The notes: generated by a model from the letters alone, not told the origin. Positions 30,375-39,593 are shown, numbered from the stretch's first letter. The stretch is DNA of 64,000 nt from Lentisalinibacter salinarum (GCF_040706555.1 NZ_JAPDRH010000003.1:434001-498000); one strand, 5' to 3'. A program made the numbers and translations.

Positions 30375-31825
30375 GCCCGTATCCCGGCGATGAGGTCTCC
30401 GGCGACCAGGCCGCGTTCGCCGCCGCGGGCCGCGGCGTCGCCGGCAAGCGCATGCACCAGTACGCCGGCCTCCGCCGCGCTGCGGGCCTCGACGCCCTGG
30501 GCCAGGAGCGCGCCCACGATGCCCGTCAGCACGTCGCCCATGCCCGGCGAAGCCATGCCCGGATTGCCGTCGGTGCAGATCGAAGGCGGTCCGCCGTCGC
30601 CGGCCGCCACGAGGGTGCCGGCGCCCTTCAGCACCGCGACGCCGCCGTAGCGCTCGCTGATGGCCGCCGCCGCCGCCGTCCGCCCGGCCTGCACCTCGGC
30701 GCTGCCGGTCGCGAGCAACCGCCCTGCCTCGCCGGGATGGGGGGTCAGTATCCAGTGATCGTTGCGCTGCGGCGCCTCCGCCAGCAGGTTGAGCGCGTCT
30801 GCATCCAGAACCGCCGGCAGGCCCGAAGCCAGCGCCGCCGCGAACATCGCCCGGCTCCAGTCCCCGGTACCCAGCCCGGGCCCGAGGGCCAGGTGGGTCG
30901 CGCGGGAGATCAGCGGCTCCAGGTCATCGCCCCGCTCCACGCCGCGGCACATGAGCTCGGGCCGCCCGGCGGTGATGACAGCGGCATGGCCGGGGTGAGT
31001 GGCGATGGTTACGAGGCCGGCACCGGTGCGCAGCGCGGCCTCGCCCGCCAGCCGCACGGCACCACCCATACCGGGCGAGCCGCCCACGACAAGCAGGTGC
31101 CCGAAAAGCCCCTTGTGCGCGGTGCGCGGGCGCCGTGGCAGGAGGAGAGCCAGCGTGGTCCCGCTCAGCCGCCGCAGCACGGGCTCGGCCGCGTCCGCGC
31201 ACTCGGCGGGCAGGTCGAGACCGGAGTAGCGCAGCCGGCCGCAGAGATCCGGACCGGCGCCGGTGACGAGCCCGGCCTTCAGGCCGACGAAGGTCACCGT
31301 GACATCGGCCTCTACGGCGGTACCGCGGATGCGCCCGTCGTCCGCATCGAGCCCCGAGGGGATGTCCACGGCGAGGACCGGCGGATCGGCCTGGTTGATG
31401 GCATCGACGGCCGCCGCGAAGCGACCTTCGACGTCCCGCGTCAGGCCGGTACCCAGGATGGCGTCGACCACGAGGTCCGCCTCTGCCAGCAGCTCCGGAT
31501 TCCATTCCACGGCCTCGCGGCCGTCCGCCGCGAAGTCCTGCCAGGCACGGGCAGCATCGCCGCCGAGCGACGACGGCGGCACCAGGGCGGCGACCACCAC
31601 GTGGTAGCCCTCTTCCCGGGCCAGCCGGGCCAGCACGTAGCCGTCGCCCGCATTGTTGCCCGCCCCGCAGACCACCAGCAGGCGGTTCGCCGACGGGAAC
31701 TCCGCCTCCAGGGCAGTGAGCAGCGCTGTGCCGGCGCGGCACATGAGCGTGTAACCGGGAATGCCCTGGCGCTCGATCGCGCAGCGGTCCAGCGCGCGCA
31801 CGCCCTCGGCGTCGTAGACTGTCAT
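30359..31825 (-). CDS. nnr: bifunctional NAD(P)H-hydrate epimerase/dehydratase
   Basis: About 488 residues. The N-terminal YjeF epimerase domain (GYTLMCRAGTALL, CGAGNNAGDGYVLARLA) precedes the ADP-dependent dehydratase domain (ILTPHPGEAGRLL, then PGMASPGMGDVLTGIVGALL). It repairs damaged NAD(P)H hydrates. Start set at 31825 (MTVYDAEGVRALD), the usual family start; an ATG at 31849 overlaps the likely -10 box. Next to tsaE as in E. coli. Confidence 0.95.
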   Translation of the reverse strand: MTVYDAEGVRALDRCAIERQGIPGYTLMCRAGTALLTALEAEFPSANRLLVVCGAGNNAGDGYVLARLAREEGYHVVVAALVPPSSLGGDAARAWQDFAADGREAVEWNPELLAEADLVVDAILGTGLTRDVEGRFAAAVDAINQADPPVLAVDIPSGLDADDGRIRGTAVEADVTVTFVGLKAGLVTGAGPDLCGRLRYSGLDLPAECADAAEPVLRRLSGTTLALLLPRRPRTAHKGLFGHLLVVGGSPGMGGAVRLAGEAALRTGAGLVTIATHPGHAAVITAGRPELMCRGVERGDDLEPLISRATHLALGPGLGTGDWSRAMFAAALASGLPAVLDADALNLLAEAPQRNDHWILTPHPGEAGRLLATGSAEVQAGRTAAAAAISERYGGVAVLKGAGTLVAAGDGGPPSICTDGNPGMASPGMGDVLTGIVGALLAQGVEARSAAEAGVLVHALAGDAAARGGERGLVAGDLIAGIRAWVNP

Positions 31826-31847
31826 CGGCAATGGATCCATGGCCGCC

Positions 31848-31853
31848 ATTATA
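31848..31853 (-). promoter_or_regulatory. -10 box of a probable nnr promoter
   Basis: A perfect TATAAT on the minus strand, 23 bp before the chosen nnr ATG. No good -35 hexamer is seen at 16-18 bp, so this is tentative. Confidence 0.4.
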
Positions 31854-31934
31854 CTGGGGCCAGACAGTGAACCGCCCCACCCTCATGCTTGCCCGCCCCC
31901 GATGAGCGCAGACCGGACAGACCACGACCCACCG

Positions 31935-32984
31935 ATGTCGGATCTCGCTGCACGCATCCGCGTGTGGGCGGAGGAACTCGGCTTCCAGCAATGCGGCATA
32001 GCGCGGCCCGAGCTGGCAGCCGACGAGGCCCGCCTCGCCCGCTGGCTGGCCGAGGGGCGCCACGGCAAGATGCACTACATGGAGAAGCACGGCACGCGGC
32101 GCAGCCGCCCCGCGGAACTGGTGCCCGGCACCGTGAGCGTGATCTGCGTGCGCATGGACTATCTGCCCGAGCGGGCCGAGGATGCGCGCCGGCTCCTGGA
32201 CCACCCCGCCCGGGCCTATGTCTCCCGCTACGCGCTCGGACGCGACTACCACAAGGTGCTGCGCCGGCGGCTGCAGAGATTGTCCGAGCGCATCCGCGGC
32301 GCGGTCGGCGAGTTCGGCTACCGGGTATTCGTGGACAGCGCGCCGGTGCTCGAGAAGCCGCTGGCGAGAAATGCCGGTCTCGGCTGGATCGGCAAGCACA
32401 CGAATCTGCTCAACCGTCATGCCGGCTCCTGGTTCTTCCTGGGCGAGATTTACACGGACCTGCCGCTGCCCGTCGACGAGCCGGTCACGGATCACTGCGG
32501 CACCTGCCGGGCCTGTATCGACGTCTGCCCCACCGGCGCCATCACCGCACCCTACGAGCTGGACGCCCGCCGCTGCATCTCCTATCTCACCATCGAGCTG
32601 CGCGACTCGATCCCGGAGGAATTCCGCGCCGCCATCGGCAATCGCATCTACGGCTGCGACGACTGCCAGCTCTTCTGCCCCTGGAACAAGTTCGCGCAGC
32701 TCACCCGGGAGGACGACTTCGCTCCCCGCCACGGCCTGGACGGCGTCGCGCTCGCGGAGGCGTTCCTCTGGGACGAACGGGAATGGCTCTCCCGCATGGA
32801 AGGCAGCGCGATCCGCCGCATCGGCCACGAGTGCTGGCTGCGCAACGTCGCGGTGGCGCTGGGCAACGCGGAGAGCACGGCGGAGGTGATGGATGCGCTG
32901 CGAGCCAGGACGGATCACCCCTCCGCCATGGTGCGCGAACACGTGGAATGGGCGCTCGCCCGCCACGGGGCTACCCTGTCCTGA
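31935..32984 (+). CDS. queG: epoxyqueuosine reductase QueG
   Basis: 349 residues. It performs the last step of queuosine synthesis in tRNA, a cobalamin- and FeS-dependent reduction. Seen: WIGKHTNLLN, two cubane sites CGTCRACIDVCPTGA and CDDCQLFCPWN, and a C-terminal HEAT-like tail. The start at 31935 aligns with E. coli QueG (LAARIRVWAEELGFQQCGI); ATG 31902 is also possible. Divergent from nnr, as in many relatives. Confidence 0.96.
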   Translation: MSDLAARIRVWAEELGFQQCGIARPELAADEARLARWLAEGRHGKMHYMEKHGTRRSRPAELVPGTVSVICVRMDYLPERAEDARRLLDHPARAYVSRYALGRDYHKVLRRRLQRLSERIRGAVGEFGYRVFVDSAPVLEKPLARNAGLGWIGKHTNLLNRHAGSWFFLGEIYTDLPLPVDEPVTDHCGTCRACIDVCPTGAITAPYELDARRCISYLTIELRDSIPEEFRAAIGNRIYGCDDCQLFCPWNKFAQLTREDDFAPRHGLDGVALAEAFLWDEREWLSRMEGSAIRRIGHECWLRNVAVALGNAESTAEVMDALRARTDHPSAMVREHVEWALARHGATLS

Positions 32985-33004
32985 CACGACCACCGGAGAC
33001 ATCG

Positions 33005-33868
33005 ATGTTCGAAACAAGCCCATCCCCCTACCTGGTCCCCTTCGACGGCAGCTTCCGGGTCGACGAGACGCCCACCCGCATAGCGGACGGCGAGGGCTCG
33101 GCGAAGAAGCGCCTGAAGAAACGGGTGAAGAAGCTGGCGAAACTGCAGCGCGTCCTCTACGCGCATAACCGTTATGCCGTCCTGCTGGTCTTCCAGGCCA
33201 TGGACGCGGCAGGCAAGGACAGCACGATCCGTGCGGTGCTGAGCGGCGTCAATCCCGCCGGCTGCCAGGTCTTCAGTTTCGGCAGGCCGAGCTCCACCGA
33301 GCTCGACCACGATTTCCTCTGGCGCACGACAAGGGTGCTGCCGGAGCGCGGCCGCATCGGCGTGTTCAACCGCAGCCAGTACGAGGAGGTGCTGGTCGTG
33401 CGCGTCCATCCCGACATCCTGGACAACCAGCGGCTGCCCGGGGCGATCGACCAGCACGGCCTGTGGAACCAGCGGCTGGAGTCGATCGCCGACCAGGAAA
33501 AACATCTCGCCCGCAACGGCACCGTGATAATGAAATTCTGGCTGAACGTCTCGCGCGAAGAGCAGCGTCAACGATTCCTGGACCGCCTCACCGAAGAGGA
33601 CAAGAACTGGAAATTCGAACCGCATGACGTTCGCGAGCGCCAGCACTGGGATGACTACATGGCGGCTTACGAGGCGGCGCTGAACGCCACCTCCCGCCCC
33701 TGGGCGCCCTGGTACGCCATCCCGGCCGACGACAAGAAGGAGATGCGAGCAGCGGTCGCCGGGATCATCGTCGACAATCTTCGCTCCCTGAACCTGCATT
33801 TTCCGGTGGCCGGCGCCGCGGAAGCCTCCACGTTCGAGCAGATGCAGTCCATGCTGGAAAGCGAGTGA
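33005..33868 (+). CDS. PPK2-family polyphosphate:nucleotide phosphotransferase
   Basis: 287 residues. Walker A (AMDAAGKDSTIRAVL) and Walker B-like (GVFNRSQYEEVLVVRV) with the lid KNWKFEPHDVRER define a PPK2 kinase. The FNRSQYE form is that of the polyphosphate:nucleotide phosphotransferase subfamily (TIGR03709 type), which uses polyphosphate to phosphorylate AMP or ADP. ATG 33005 is preceded by CGGAGACATCG. Starts 20 bp after queG. Confidence 0.92.
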   Translation: MFETSPSPYLVPFDGSFRVDETPTRIADGEGSAKKRLKKRVKKLAKLQRVLYAHNRYAVLLVFQAMDAAGKDSTIRAVLSGVNPAGCQVFSFGRPSSTELDHDFLWRTTRVLPERGRIGVFNRSQYEEVLVVRVHPDILDNQRLPGAIDQHGLWNQRLESIADQEKHLARNGTVIMKFWLNVSREEQRQRFLDRLTEEDKNWKFEPHDVRERQHWDDYMAAYEAALNATSRPWAPWYAIPADDKKEMRAAVAGIIVDNLRSLNLHFPVAGAAEASTFEQMQSMLESE

Positions 33869-33976
33869 GTTCACACTTTTGCCCTCCGGCGGGGGTGCGG
33901 CGCGTCTTTTGCCCGTCCGGTCGTTGTTTTTGCCGAAGGGCTGGCGTATATGTGGCTCTTCGACCTAGGGGGGCTC

Positions 33977-35011
33977 ATGGCCCGGGCGGCTATGTCTGAC
34001 AGCCTGATGCAGAAGACGACGGGACACTGGCGCAGGGACGGCCAGAACCGAGAAGACCCCACGATCAACTCGGACTACAAGCGTTCCCTGCTGGCGGGGC
34101 TGCGGCTCTTCCACGGCGTCAATGCCGACGCCGTGCAGGAACTGCTGCAGGCCTGCGACCGTCGCGATGCCTCCCGCGGCGAGGTGGTGCTGGCACCCGA
34201 CTGCACCAACGAATCGGTCTACATCGTCCTCTCCGGCAGCATGAGCGTGCATGTCGGCAACCTGGAAGCGCCGCCGCTGCGCAGCCTGGACGTGGGCGAC
34301 TGCGCCGGCGAGATGTCGATCATCGAGAACCGGGATCCCTCCGCCTGGGTGGTGGCGGACGAGGACTCCCACCTCATGGTCATTCACAAGGACGTCCTCT
34401 GGAATCTGGTGGACGTCTCCCATGCGTTCGCCAAGAACCTGCTGTCCGTGCTGTCAGAAAGGGTGCGCCAGCACAACAACTTCCTCGCCGACAGCATCGG
34501 CGCGCTGCGCAAGTTCGAACACCATGCCACCACGGACGCGCTGACCGGTCTCAACAACCGTCACTGGATGGAGGACATGTTCCCCCGCGAACTGTCCCGC
34601 TGCCGGGCGGACGACGAGCCCGCCTCGCTGATCATGATCGACGTCGACCGCTTCAAGTCGTTCAACGACCGTCACGGCCACGTGGCCGGCGACCGGGTGC
34701 TGTCCGAGGTGGCCGACGCCCTGCGCGCCTATTTCCGCCCGTCGGACCTGCTGGCGCGCTTCGGCGGCGACGAGTTCGCGGTCCTGCTGCCCGGACTGTC
34801 CGCCGGCGAGGCAAAAGCCGTGGGCGAGCGGGTGCGTGAGGCGGTCTGCAAGCTTGCTCCGGGCGCCGAGGAAGGCCCCGGTTCAGCAGTAACCGTCTCC
34901 ATGGGCGTGTGCGAAACCGGCCGGGACTACGACTTCCCGTCGCTGCTCCGGCGCGCCGACGACGCGCTGTACCGGGCCAAGCATCACGGGCGGAACTACG
35001 TCTCCGAGTGA
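33977..35011 (+). CDS. diguanylate cyclase with N-terminal cyclic-nucleotide-binding domain
   Basis: 344 residues. Residues ~40-150 form a CRP-like cNMP-binding beta roll (VYIVLSGSMSVHVG, LDVGDCAGEMSIIENRDPSAWVVA), a helix follows, then a GGDEF domain from about 185 with TTDALTGLNNR, the active site GGDEF (263-267) and an intact inhibitory I-site RPSD (254-257). It should make c-di-GMP from two GTP with product feedback, under control of a ligand or protein partner of the sensor domain. ATG 33977 follows AGGGGGG at good distance; an upstream ATG at 33950 lacks one. Confidence 0.93.
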   Translation: MARAAMSDSLMQKTTGHWRRDGQNREDPTINSDYKRSLLAGLRLFHGVNADAVQELLQACDRRDASRGEVVLAPDCTNESVYIVLSGSMSVHVGNLEAPPLRSLDVGDCAGEMSIIENRDPSAWVVADEDSHLMVIHKDVLWNLVDVSHAFAKNLLSVLSERVRQHNNFLADSIGALRKFEHHATTDALTGLNNRHWMEDMFPRELSRCRADDEPASLIMIDVDRFKSFNDRHGHVAGDRVLSEVADALRAYFRPSDLLARFGGDEFAVLLPGLSAGEAKAVGERVREAVCKLAPGAEEGPGSAVTVSMGVCETGRDYDFPSLLRRADDALYRAKHHGRNYVSE

Positions 35012-35027
35012 ACCTTCGGAGCGTCGC

Positions 35028-35912
35028 TCAGACCTGCACCAGAACGTTGTCGATCAGCCGTGCCCGGCCCAGCCGGGCCGCCGCCAGCACGACGAGTTCA
35101 CGACTGCCGGCCGAAGGGACCGCCAGGTCCTTCGCCTGGCGGATGCCAACGTAATCCGGCGCGAAGCCGCTCTTCTCCAGGCGGGCCAGCGCGTGGCCTT
35201 CCAGCGACGCAAAATCCCGCTCGCCGCACAGCAGCGCTTCGCGAACCTCTTCGAGCACCGCATGCAGCGTGGGCGCGATACCGCGCTGCCGCTCGGTCAG
35301 GTAACGGTTCCGTGAACTGCACGCGAGTCCGTCCGGTTCGCGCACCGTGGGCCCGAGCACGATGCCGATGGGCATGGACAGATCCCGGGTCATGCGGCGG
35401 ATGATGAGGAACTGCTGGTAGTCCTTCTGACCGAACACGGCCACCTCCGGCCCCACCATGCAGAACAGGCGGCAGACCACGGTGGCGACACCGTCGAAGT
35501 GACCCGGCCGGAAACGGCCGCACAGATCTTCGGACAAGCCGGGCACGTGCAGGCGCGTGGCCGCGTCCTCGCCGAAGGGATAGACCGTCTCGGCGGAGGG
35601 CGTGAAGAGGAGGTCGGCCCCGGCGTCCGCGAGCAGCCGCCGGTCCTCCTCGGGCGTTCGCGGATAGTCGCCGTAGTCCTCGCCGGCGCCGAACTGGGTG
35701 GGGTTCACGAAGATGCTCGCCACCACGCGTTCGGCGTACTCCCGGGCCAGGCGTACCAGACTCAGGTGCCCCTCGTGCAGGTTTCCCATGGTGGGCACGA
35801 AGGCGATGCGCTCGCCCGCCTGCCGCCGCTCGGCCGTCCAGGCGCGGACTTCAGCCGGCGTGCTGACCTCGTGCAGCGTGCCGCCCCCGCTCTTCCGTTC
35901 CGCGGCGCTCAC
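35028..35912 (-). CDS. panC: pantothenate synthetase
   Basis: 294 residues. It condenses pantoate and beta-alanine with ATP. Signatures: PTMGNLHEGHLSLV, FVNPTQFGAGEDYGDYPRT, DLCGRFRPGHFDGVATVV, FGQKDYQQ and SSRNRYL. The GTG at 35912 overlaps the panB stop (GTGA), leaving a ten-residue N-terminal extension. Confidence 0.96.
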   Translation of the reverse strand: MSAAERKSGGGTLHEVSTPAEVRAWTAERRQAGERIAFVPTMGNLHEGHLSLVRLAREYAERVVASIFVNPTQFGAGEDYGDYPRTPEEDRRLLADAGADLLFTPSAETVYPFGEDAATRLHVPGLSEDLCGRFRPGHFDGVATVVCRLFCMVGPEVAVFGQKDYQQFLIIRRMTRDLSMPIGIVLGPTVREPDGLACSSRNRYLTERQRGIAPTLHAVLEEVREALLCGERDFASLEGHALARLEKSGFAPDYVGIRQAKDLAVPSAGSRELVVLAAARLGRARLIDNVLVQV

Positions 35913-36739
35913 GAGAAACAATGCTCCGCCGCCGGGTAGCTGCGGTTCTTCACCGCGGCCACGTAGGCCTTCAGCGCCTCCAGCGGCGACGGCTGGCCGG
36001 CCATGAAATTCTTCACGAAGCGGGGCGTGCGGCCCTGGGTGATGTCGAGGATGTCGTAGAGCACGAGGATCTGGCCGTCCACCTCCGGTCCCGCGCCGAT
36101 GCCGATCACGGGCACCTCCACCCGCTCGCGCACCGCGGCGCCCACCTCGTTGGGCACACACTCCAGCAGCACCACGTCGGCGCCGACGTCCTGCAGCCGC
36201 TTCGCCGCGTCCACCATTTTCTCGGCTTCCCCCGGCGCCCTGCCCTGCACCCGGAACCCGCCGATCTTGTGCACGGACTGGGGCTTCAACCCGAGATGGG
36301 CACAGACGGGGATGTCGTGGCGGGCCAGGTGCTGCACGATCTCGATCTGGCCGGCCCCACCCTCCAGCTTGATCATCATGGCGCCGCCCTCCTGCATGAG
36401 GCGCACGGCGTTGTCCAGCGCCTGGGCCGGGTCCGTGTAGCTCATGAACGGCATGTCGGCCATCAGGAAGGCCCGCTGCAGACCGCGGGCGACGTTGCGG
36501 GTATGGTAGATGATATCGTCCACCGTCACGGGCACCGTCGTGTCGTGGCCCTGGATGACCATGCCGAGGGAGTCGCCGACGAGCACCACGTCGGTTCCCG
36601 CGGCATCCACCAGCAGGGCATAACTCGCGTCGTAGGCCGTCAGGCAGGCGATCGGCTCGTCCTCGGACTTCATCTTCATGAGGGTGCCGACGTTGACGGG
36701 CGGCTCCGCCATGTCGCGTTGCTGAAGCTGTGTGTACAT
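35909..36739 (-). CDS. panB: 3-methyl-2-oxobutanoate hydroxymethyltransferase
   Basis: 276 residues. First step of pantothenate synthesis: ketoisovalerate to ketopantoate. Seen: CLTAYDASYALLVDAAGTD, VGDSLGMVIQGHDTTVPV, KLEGG and VIGIGAGPEVDGQILVLYD. ATG 36739 has AAGAGAG just before it. Coupled to panC by overlap. Confidence 0.97.
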   Translation of the reverse strand: MYTQLQQRDMAEPPVNVGTLMKMKSEDEPIACLTAYDASYALLVDAAGTDVVLVGDSLGMVIQGHDTTVPVTVDDIIYHTRNVARGLQRAFLMADMPFMSYTDPAQALDNAVRLMQEGGAMMIKLEGGAGQIEIVQHLARHDIPVCAHLGLKPQSVHKIGGFRVQGRAPGEAEKMVDAAKRLQDVGADVVLLECVPNEVGAAVRERVEVPVIGIGAGPEVDGQILVLYDILDITQGRTPRFVKNFMAGQPSPLEALKAYVAAVKNRSYPAAEHCFS

Positions 36740-36796
36740 CTCTCTTCTTGGTGTCCGGAAATGACGGCCGCGGTGCGACGCGCCCGGCGCGGGGCG

Positions 36797-37501
36797 TCAG
36801 GCGAAAGCGACCGGATTGGGGTTGAAGAAATGTCGCCCGCTGCTGGTGCGGCGGATCTGCTCGCACAGCAGGCGGAAATCGTCGTCATTATGGACCGGAT
36901 CGATGCCGGCCGCATTCACGATCAGCAGCGGCGCCTCGGCGTAGTCGTGGAAGAACCGCGCATAGGCCTCGGCGAGCCGCTCCAGGTAGCCGGGGTCCAT
37001 GTCGCGCTCGTACTCCAGGCCCCGCCGCGCGATGCGCTCCATGAGCACCTCCACCGGCGCCTGCAGGTACACCACCAGGTCCGGCGTGGGCGCATCGATG
37101 TCGAGCCGGTCGTAGATCTGCCCGTACAGCGAGAGCTCCTCGCGGTCCAGGTTCAGTTCGGCGAACAGCCGGTCCTTCTCCAGCAGGAAATCCGCCACCA
37201 GCATCGGCCGGAACAGGTCGTCCTGGCGCAGGCCCTCCAGCTGACGGGCACGCTGGAACAGGAAGTGGAGCTGGGTCGGCAGTGCCGCCGCCCTGCCCGT
37301 GCGGTAGAAGCGCTCGAGGAACGGATTCTCCTGGGTCTCCTCCAGCAGCAGCTCGCTGCCGAAGGTCCGGGCAAGGCGCCGGGCGAGGCTGGTCTTGCCC
37401 ACGCCGATGGGCCCTTCCACCACGAGGTAGCGGGGCGGCGACGGATCCTTGCCGCCCTGCCGCCGCAGCGGCGTGACAGTGTTGTGGTCGGTCGGGCTCA
37501 T
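36797..37501 (-). CDS. deoxynucleoside kinase
   Basis: 234 residues. P-loop EGPIGVGKTSLARRLA, catalytic-type EETQENPFLERFY, the RQ...DR region (FLLEKDRLFAELNL) and LQAPVEVLMERIARRG place it in the deoxyadenosine/deoxyguanosine/deoxycytidine kinase family, which salvages deoxynucleosides. Between folK and panB, a common place for it in gammaproteobacteria. ATG overlaps the folK stop (ATGA). Confidence 0.92.
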   Translation of the reverse strand: MSPTDHNTVTPLRRQGGKDPSPPRYLVVEGPIGVGKTSLARRLARTFGSELLLEETQENPFLERFYRTGRAAALPTQLHFLFQRARQLEGLRQDDLFRPMLVADFLLEKDRLFAELNLDREELSLYGQIYDRLDIDAPTPDLVVYLQAPVEVLMERIARRGLEYERDMDPGYLERLAEAYARFFHDYAEAPLLIVNAAGIDPVHNDDDFRLLCEQIRRTSSGRHFFNPNPVAFA

Positions 37502-38031
37502 CCCCGGTTGTCGCCTCCTCGCTCCTCCATCCGCTCAATACCCGTCCCGGCGATCCGCCGCGCCAGCGTCGCGACCCGACCGAGGCCCGGGATGACGAGA
37601 TCCGGGGCCACCGAGGCCAGCGGCAACAATACAAAATTTCTCTCGCCGATGCCCGGGTGCGGCAGGGTCAGACCCGGCTCGTCGCAGACCGTCTCGCCAT
37701 GGACGAGGAGGTCCAGGTCCAGGGTGCGCGGACCCCAGCGCCCGGACTCGCTGCGCCGGCGCCCGTGAGCCCGCTCGATGCCATGGAGCGCCTGCAGCAG
37801 TTCGGACGGGCCGAGACGGGTCACCAGGCCCGCGACGGCGTTGACGAAGTCGGGCTGGTCGGCCGGACCCATGGGACGCGAACAGTACAGCGGCGAGCGC
37901 GCCACCAGGCGCACCCCCGGCAATCGGCCGATCTCGCCGAAGGCGCGGCGGACCTGTTCATCGGGCGTCTCCAGGTTGCTGCCGAGCGCGACCCAGGCGG
38001 GCCGCCACACCGGCCGCCCGGCCGGGCTCAA
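37498..38031 (-). CDS. folK: 2-amino-4-hydroxy-6-hydroxymethyldihydropteridine pyrophosphokinase
   Basis: 177 residues. Folate pathway kinase. WVALGSNLETPDEQVRRAF, SPLYCSRPMGPADQPDFVNA and RWGPRTLDLDLL are the family marks. The TTG at 38031 overlaps the pcnB stop (TTGA); a GTG 21 bases later (MWRPAWVALGSN) is an equal candidate. Confidence 0.93.
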   Translation of the reverse strand: MSPAGRPVWRPAWVALGSNLETPDEQVRRAFGEIGRLPGVRLVARSPLYCSRPMGPADQPDFVNAVAGLVTRLGPSELLQALHGIERAHGRRRSESGRWGPRTLDLDLLVHGETVCDEPGLTLPHPGIGERNFVLLPLASVAPDLVIPGLGRVATLARRIAGTGIERMEERGGDNRG

Positions 38032-39431
38032 TCGCCCGATTCCCGGCGCTTGCGCCGGCGTGGTCGCCGCCGGCGGCCGCCTTTCCTGCCTTCGCCCGTG
38101 CCGCTCTCCCGGTCGCCGCCCTGGCCGCTGCCCTTGTCTGCGCCTTTGCCACGGCCGGCGGAGCCGCGCACCTCGAAGGCGTCGGCCCGCTCCTCGCCGC
38201 TCATCTCCTGCACCTCGGTCCAGAAGGCGGCCACCTCGGGATCGACCTCGCCGATACGCGAGCGCAGCAGCATGAAATCGTAGGCGGCGCGGAAACGCCG
38301 ATGCTCCAGGAAACTCATGGCCCGCTTGCCACGGCGCCGCTCGAAGCGGGGCTGCAGCGCAAGCATCTCGCGCATGGGGATCGCGAAGCGCTTCGGAATG
38401 GAGATGAGCGACTGCTGCCTCGCCACCACCTCCCCGGCGGCGACGCCGAGCGCCTGCGGCTCGCCCATCTTGCGCTCCGCCAGCATCTCCGCGGCCCGCG
38501 CCCGCACCGGCGCCCACAGGAACACGCCCAGCAGGAACATCGGCGTCACCGCCTTGCCCTCCGCCACCCGCTGGTCCGTGTTGGCCAGCGCCAGCGCGAT
38601 GAACTCCCGGAACCTGGCCGCCACCGGGCCGTCCAGCTCGCGCCGGGTCTCCGGGAACAGCCGCCCGAACAGGCCGTGGTCGAGCAGCAGCTCGAAGGTG
38701 CGCCGGGCATGGCCTGCCTGAAACATCTTCACGAACTCGTCGAACAGCCGGGCCGCGGGCACGTGGCCCAGCAGCGCGCTGAGCTCGGGCATCAGTTCGG
38801 CCACCTCGTCGTGGATGGTGAAATCCAGCTTGGCCGCGAAGCGGACCGCACGGAGCATGCGCACCGGGTCCTCCCGCAGCCGCTGCTCCGGGTCGCCGAT
38901 CAGGCGCAGCACCCGCTCCTCGATATCCCGGGCGCCGCCCACGTAGTCCCAGATGCTGAAGTCGGCGATATTGTAGTAGAGCGCGTTGGCCGTGAAATCC
39001 CGTCGCCAGACGTCCTCGTCGATGCTGCCGTACACGTTGTCCCGCAGGATGCGGCCGTGCTGGTCCAGCTCCACGTCCGCTCGCTCGTCAGCCTCGTCGG
39101 CACTGGCGCGGAACGTGGCCACCTCGATGATGTCGCGGCCGAAGCGCACGTGGGCCAGCCGGAATCGCCGCCCGATCAGGCGCGAGTTGCGGAACAGATC
39201 GCGCACCTGGTCCGGGTCGGCGTCCGTCGCCACGTCGAAGTCCTTGGGTCTCAGGCCCAGCAGGAGATCGCGCACGGCACCGCCCACCAGAAAAGCCTGG
39301 AAGCCGGCGTCCTTGAGCCGGTACAGAACTTTCAGTGCATTCTTGGAGATGTTGGCGCGCGAGACGCTGTGGTCCGGGCGCGGTATGATTATCGGAGGCT
39401 CGCCGGAGCCCGCCGGAGCTGGTTTCGACAA
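38028..39431 (-). CDS. pcnB: poly(A) polymerase I
   Basis: About 467 residues. It adds poly(A) tails to RNA 3' ends. VGGAVRDLLLGLRPKDFDVATDA carries the nucleotidyltransferase GG/[D/E]xD motif, followed by RRFRLAHV and RRDFTANALYY; the tail is a long basic, Arg/Lys-rich extension ending RRRRPRRRKRRESGD. No ATG precedes the conserved start; TTG at 39431 or 39455 is likely. The open frame runs back over the tRNA-Glu promoter and gene but cannot be coding there. Confidence 0.92.
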   Translation of the reverse strand: MSKPAPAGSGEPPIIIPRPDHSVSRANISKNALKVLYRLKDAGFQAFLVGGAVRDLLLGLRPKDFDVATDADPDQVRDLFRNSRLIGRRFRLAHVRFGRDIIEVATFRASADEADERADVELDQHGRILRDNVYGSIDEDVWRRDFTANALYYNIADFSIWDYVGGARDIEERVLRLIGDPEQRLREDPVRMLRAVRFAAKLDFTIHDEVAELMPELSALLGHVPAARLFDEFVKMFQAGHARRTFELLLDHGLFGRLFPETRRELDGPVAARFREFIALALANTDQRVAEGKAVTPMFLLGVFLWAPVRARAAEMLAERKMGEPQALGVAAGEVVARQQSLISIPKRFAIPMREMLALQPRFERRRGKRAMSFLEHRRFRAAYDFMLLRSRIGEVDPEVAAFWTEVQEMSGEERADAFEVRGSAGRGKGADKGSGQGGDRESGTGEGRKGGRRRRPRRRKRRESGD

Positions 39432-39442
39432 ATAGAGTTCGC

Positions 39443-39470
39443 TTGTAACTGCCAAAGTGGGCCGTATAAT
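39443..39470 (+). promoter_or_regulatory. promoter of tRNA-Glu
   Basis: TTGTAA at 39443-39448, a 16-bp spacer and TATAAT at 39465-39470, then a GC-rich discriminator (AGCAGCCCCC) typical of stringently controlled stable-RNA promoters. On the other strand the same AT-rich patch reads TATTAT and may serve pcnB. Confidence 0.7.
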
Positions 39471-39509
39471 AGCAGCCCCCGCAGGGTCGGGCAGGACAAA
39501 AAGCGCAGC

Positions 39510-39585
39510 GCTCCCTTCGTCTAGCGGTCCAGGACGCCGCCCTCTCACGGCGGAAACAGGGGTTCGATTCCCCTAGGGAGTGCCA
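39510..39585 (+). tRNA. tRNA-Glu (anticodon CTC)
   Basis: 76 nt with encoded CCA. Acceptor GCTCCCT pairs with AGGGAGT (one G-U), D arm GTCTAGCGGTCCAGGAC, anticodon stem CCGCC/GGCGG around the loop with CTC, T arm CAGGGGTTCGATTCCCCT. The sequence is close to gammaproteobacterial tRNA-Glu. Its 3' end is the insertion site of the island that follows. Confidence 0.96.
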
Positions 39586-39593
39586 ACCTGCCC
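39568..39593 (+). repeat. attL: 26-bp core of the island, at the tRNA 3' end
   Basis: The 26 bases from TTCCCC through GTGCCAACCTGCCC occur identically at 56956-56981 in the same direction. It covers the 3' 18 bases of tRNA-Glu and 8 bases beyond. Confidence 0.95.

Noticed and set aside
39431..39548. N-terminal extension of pcnB over the tRNA gene
   Set aside because: It would translate through tRNA-Glu and its promoter.
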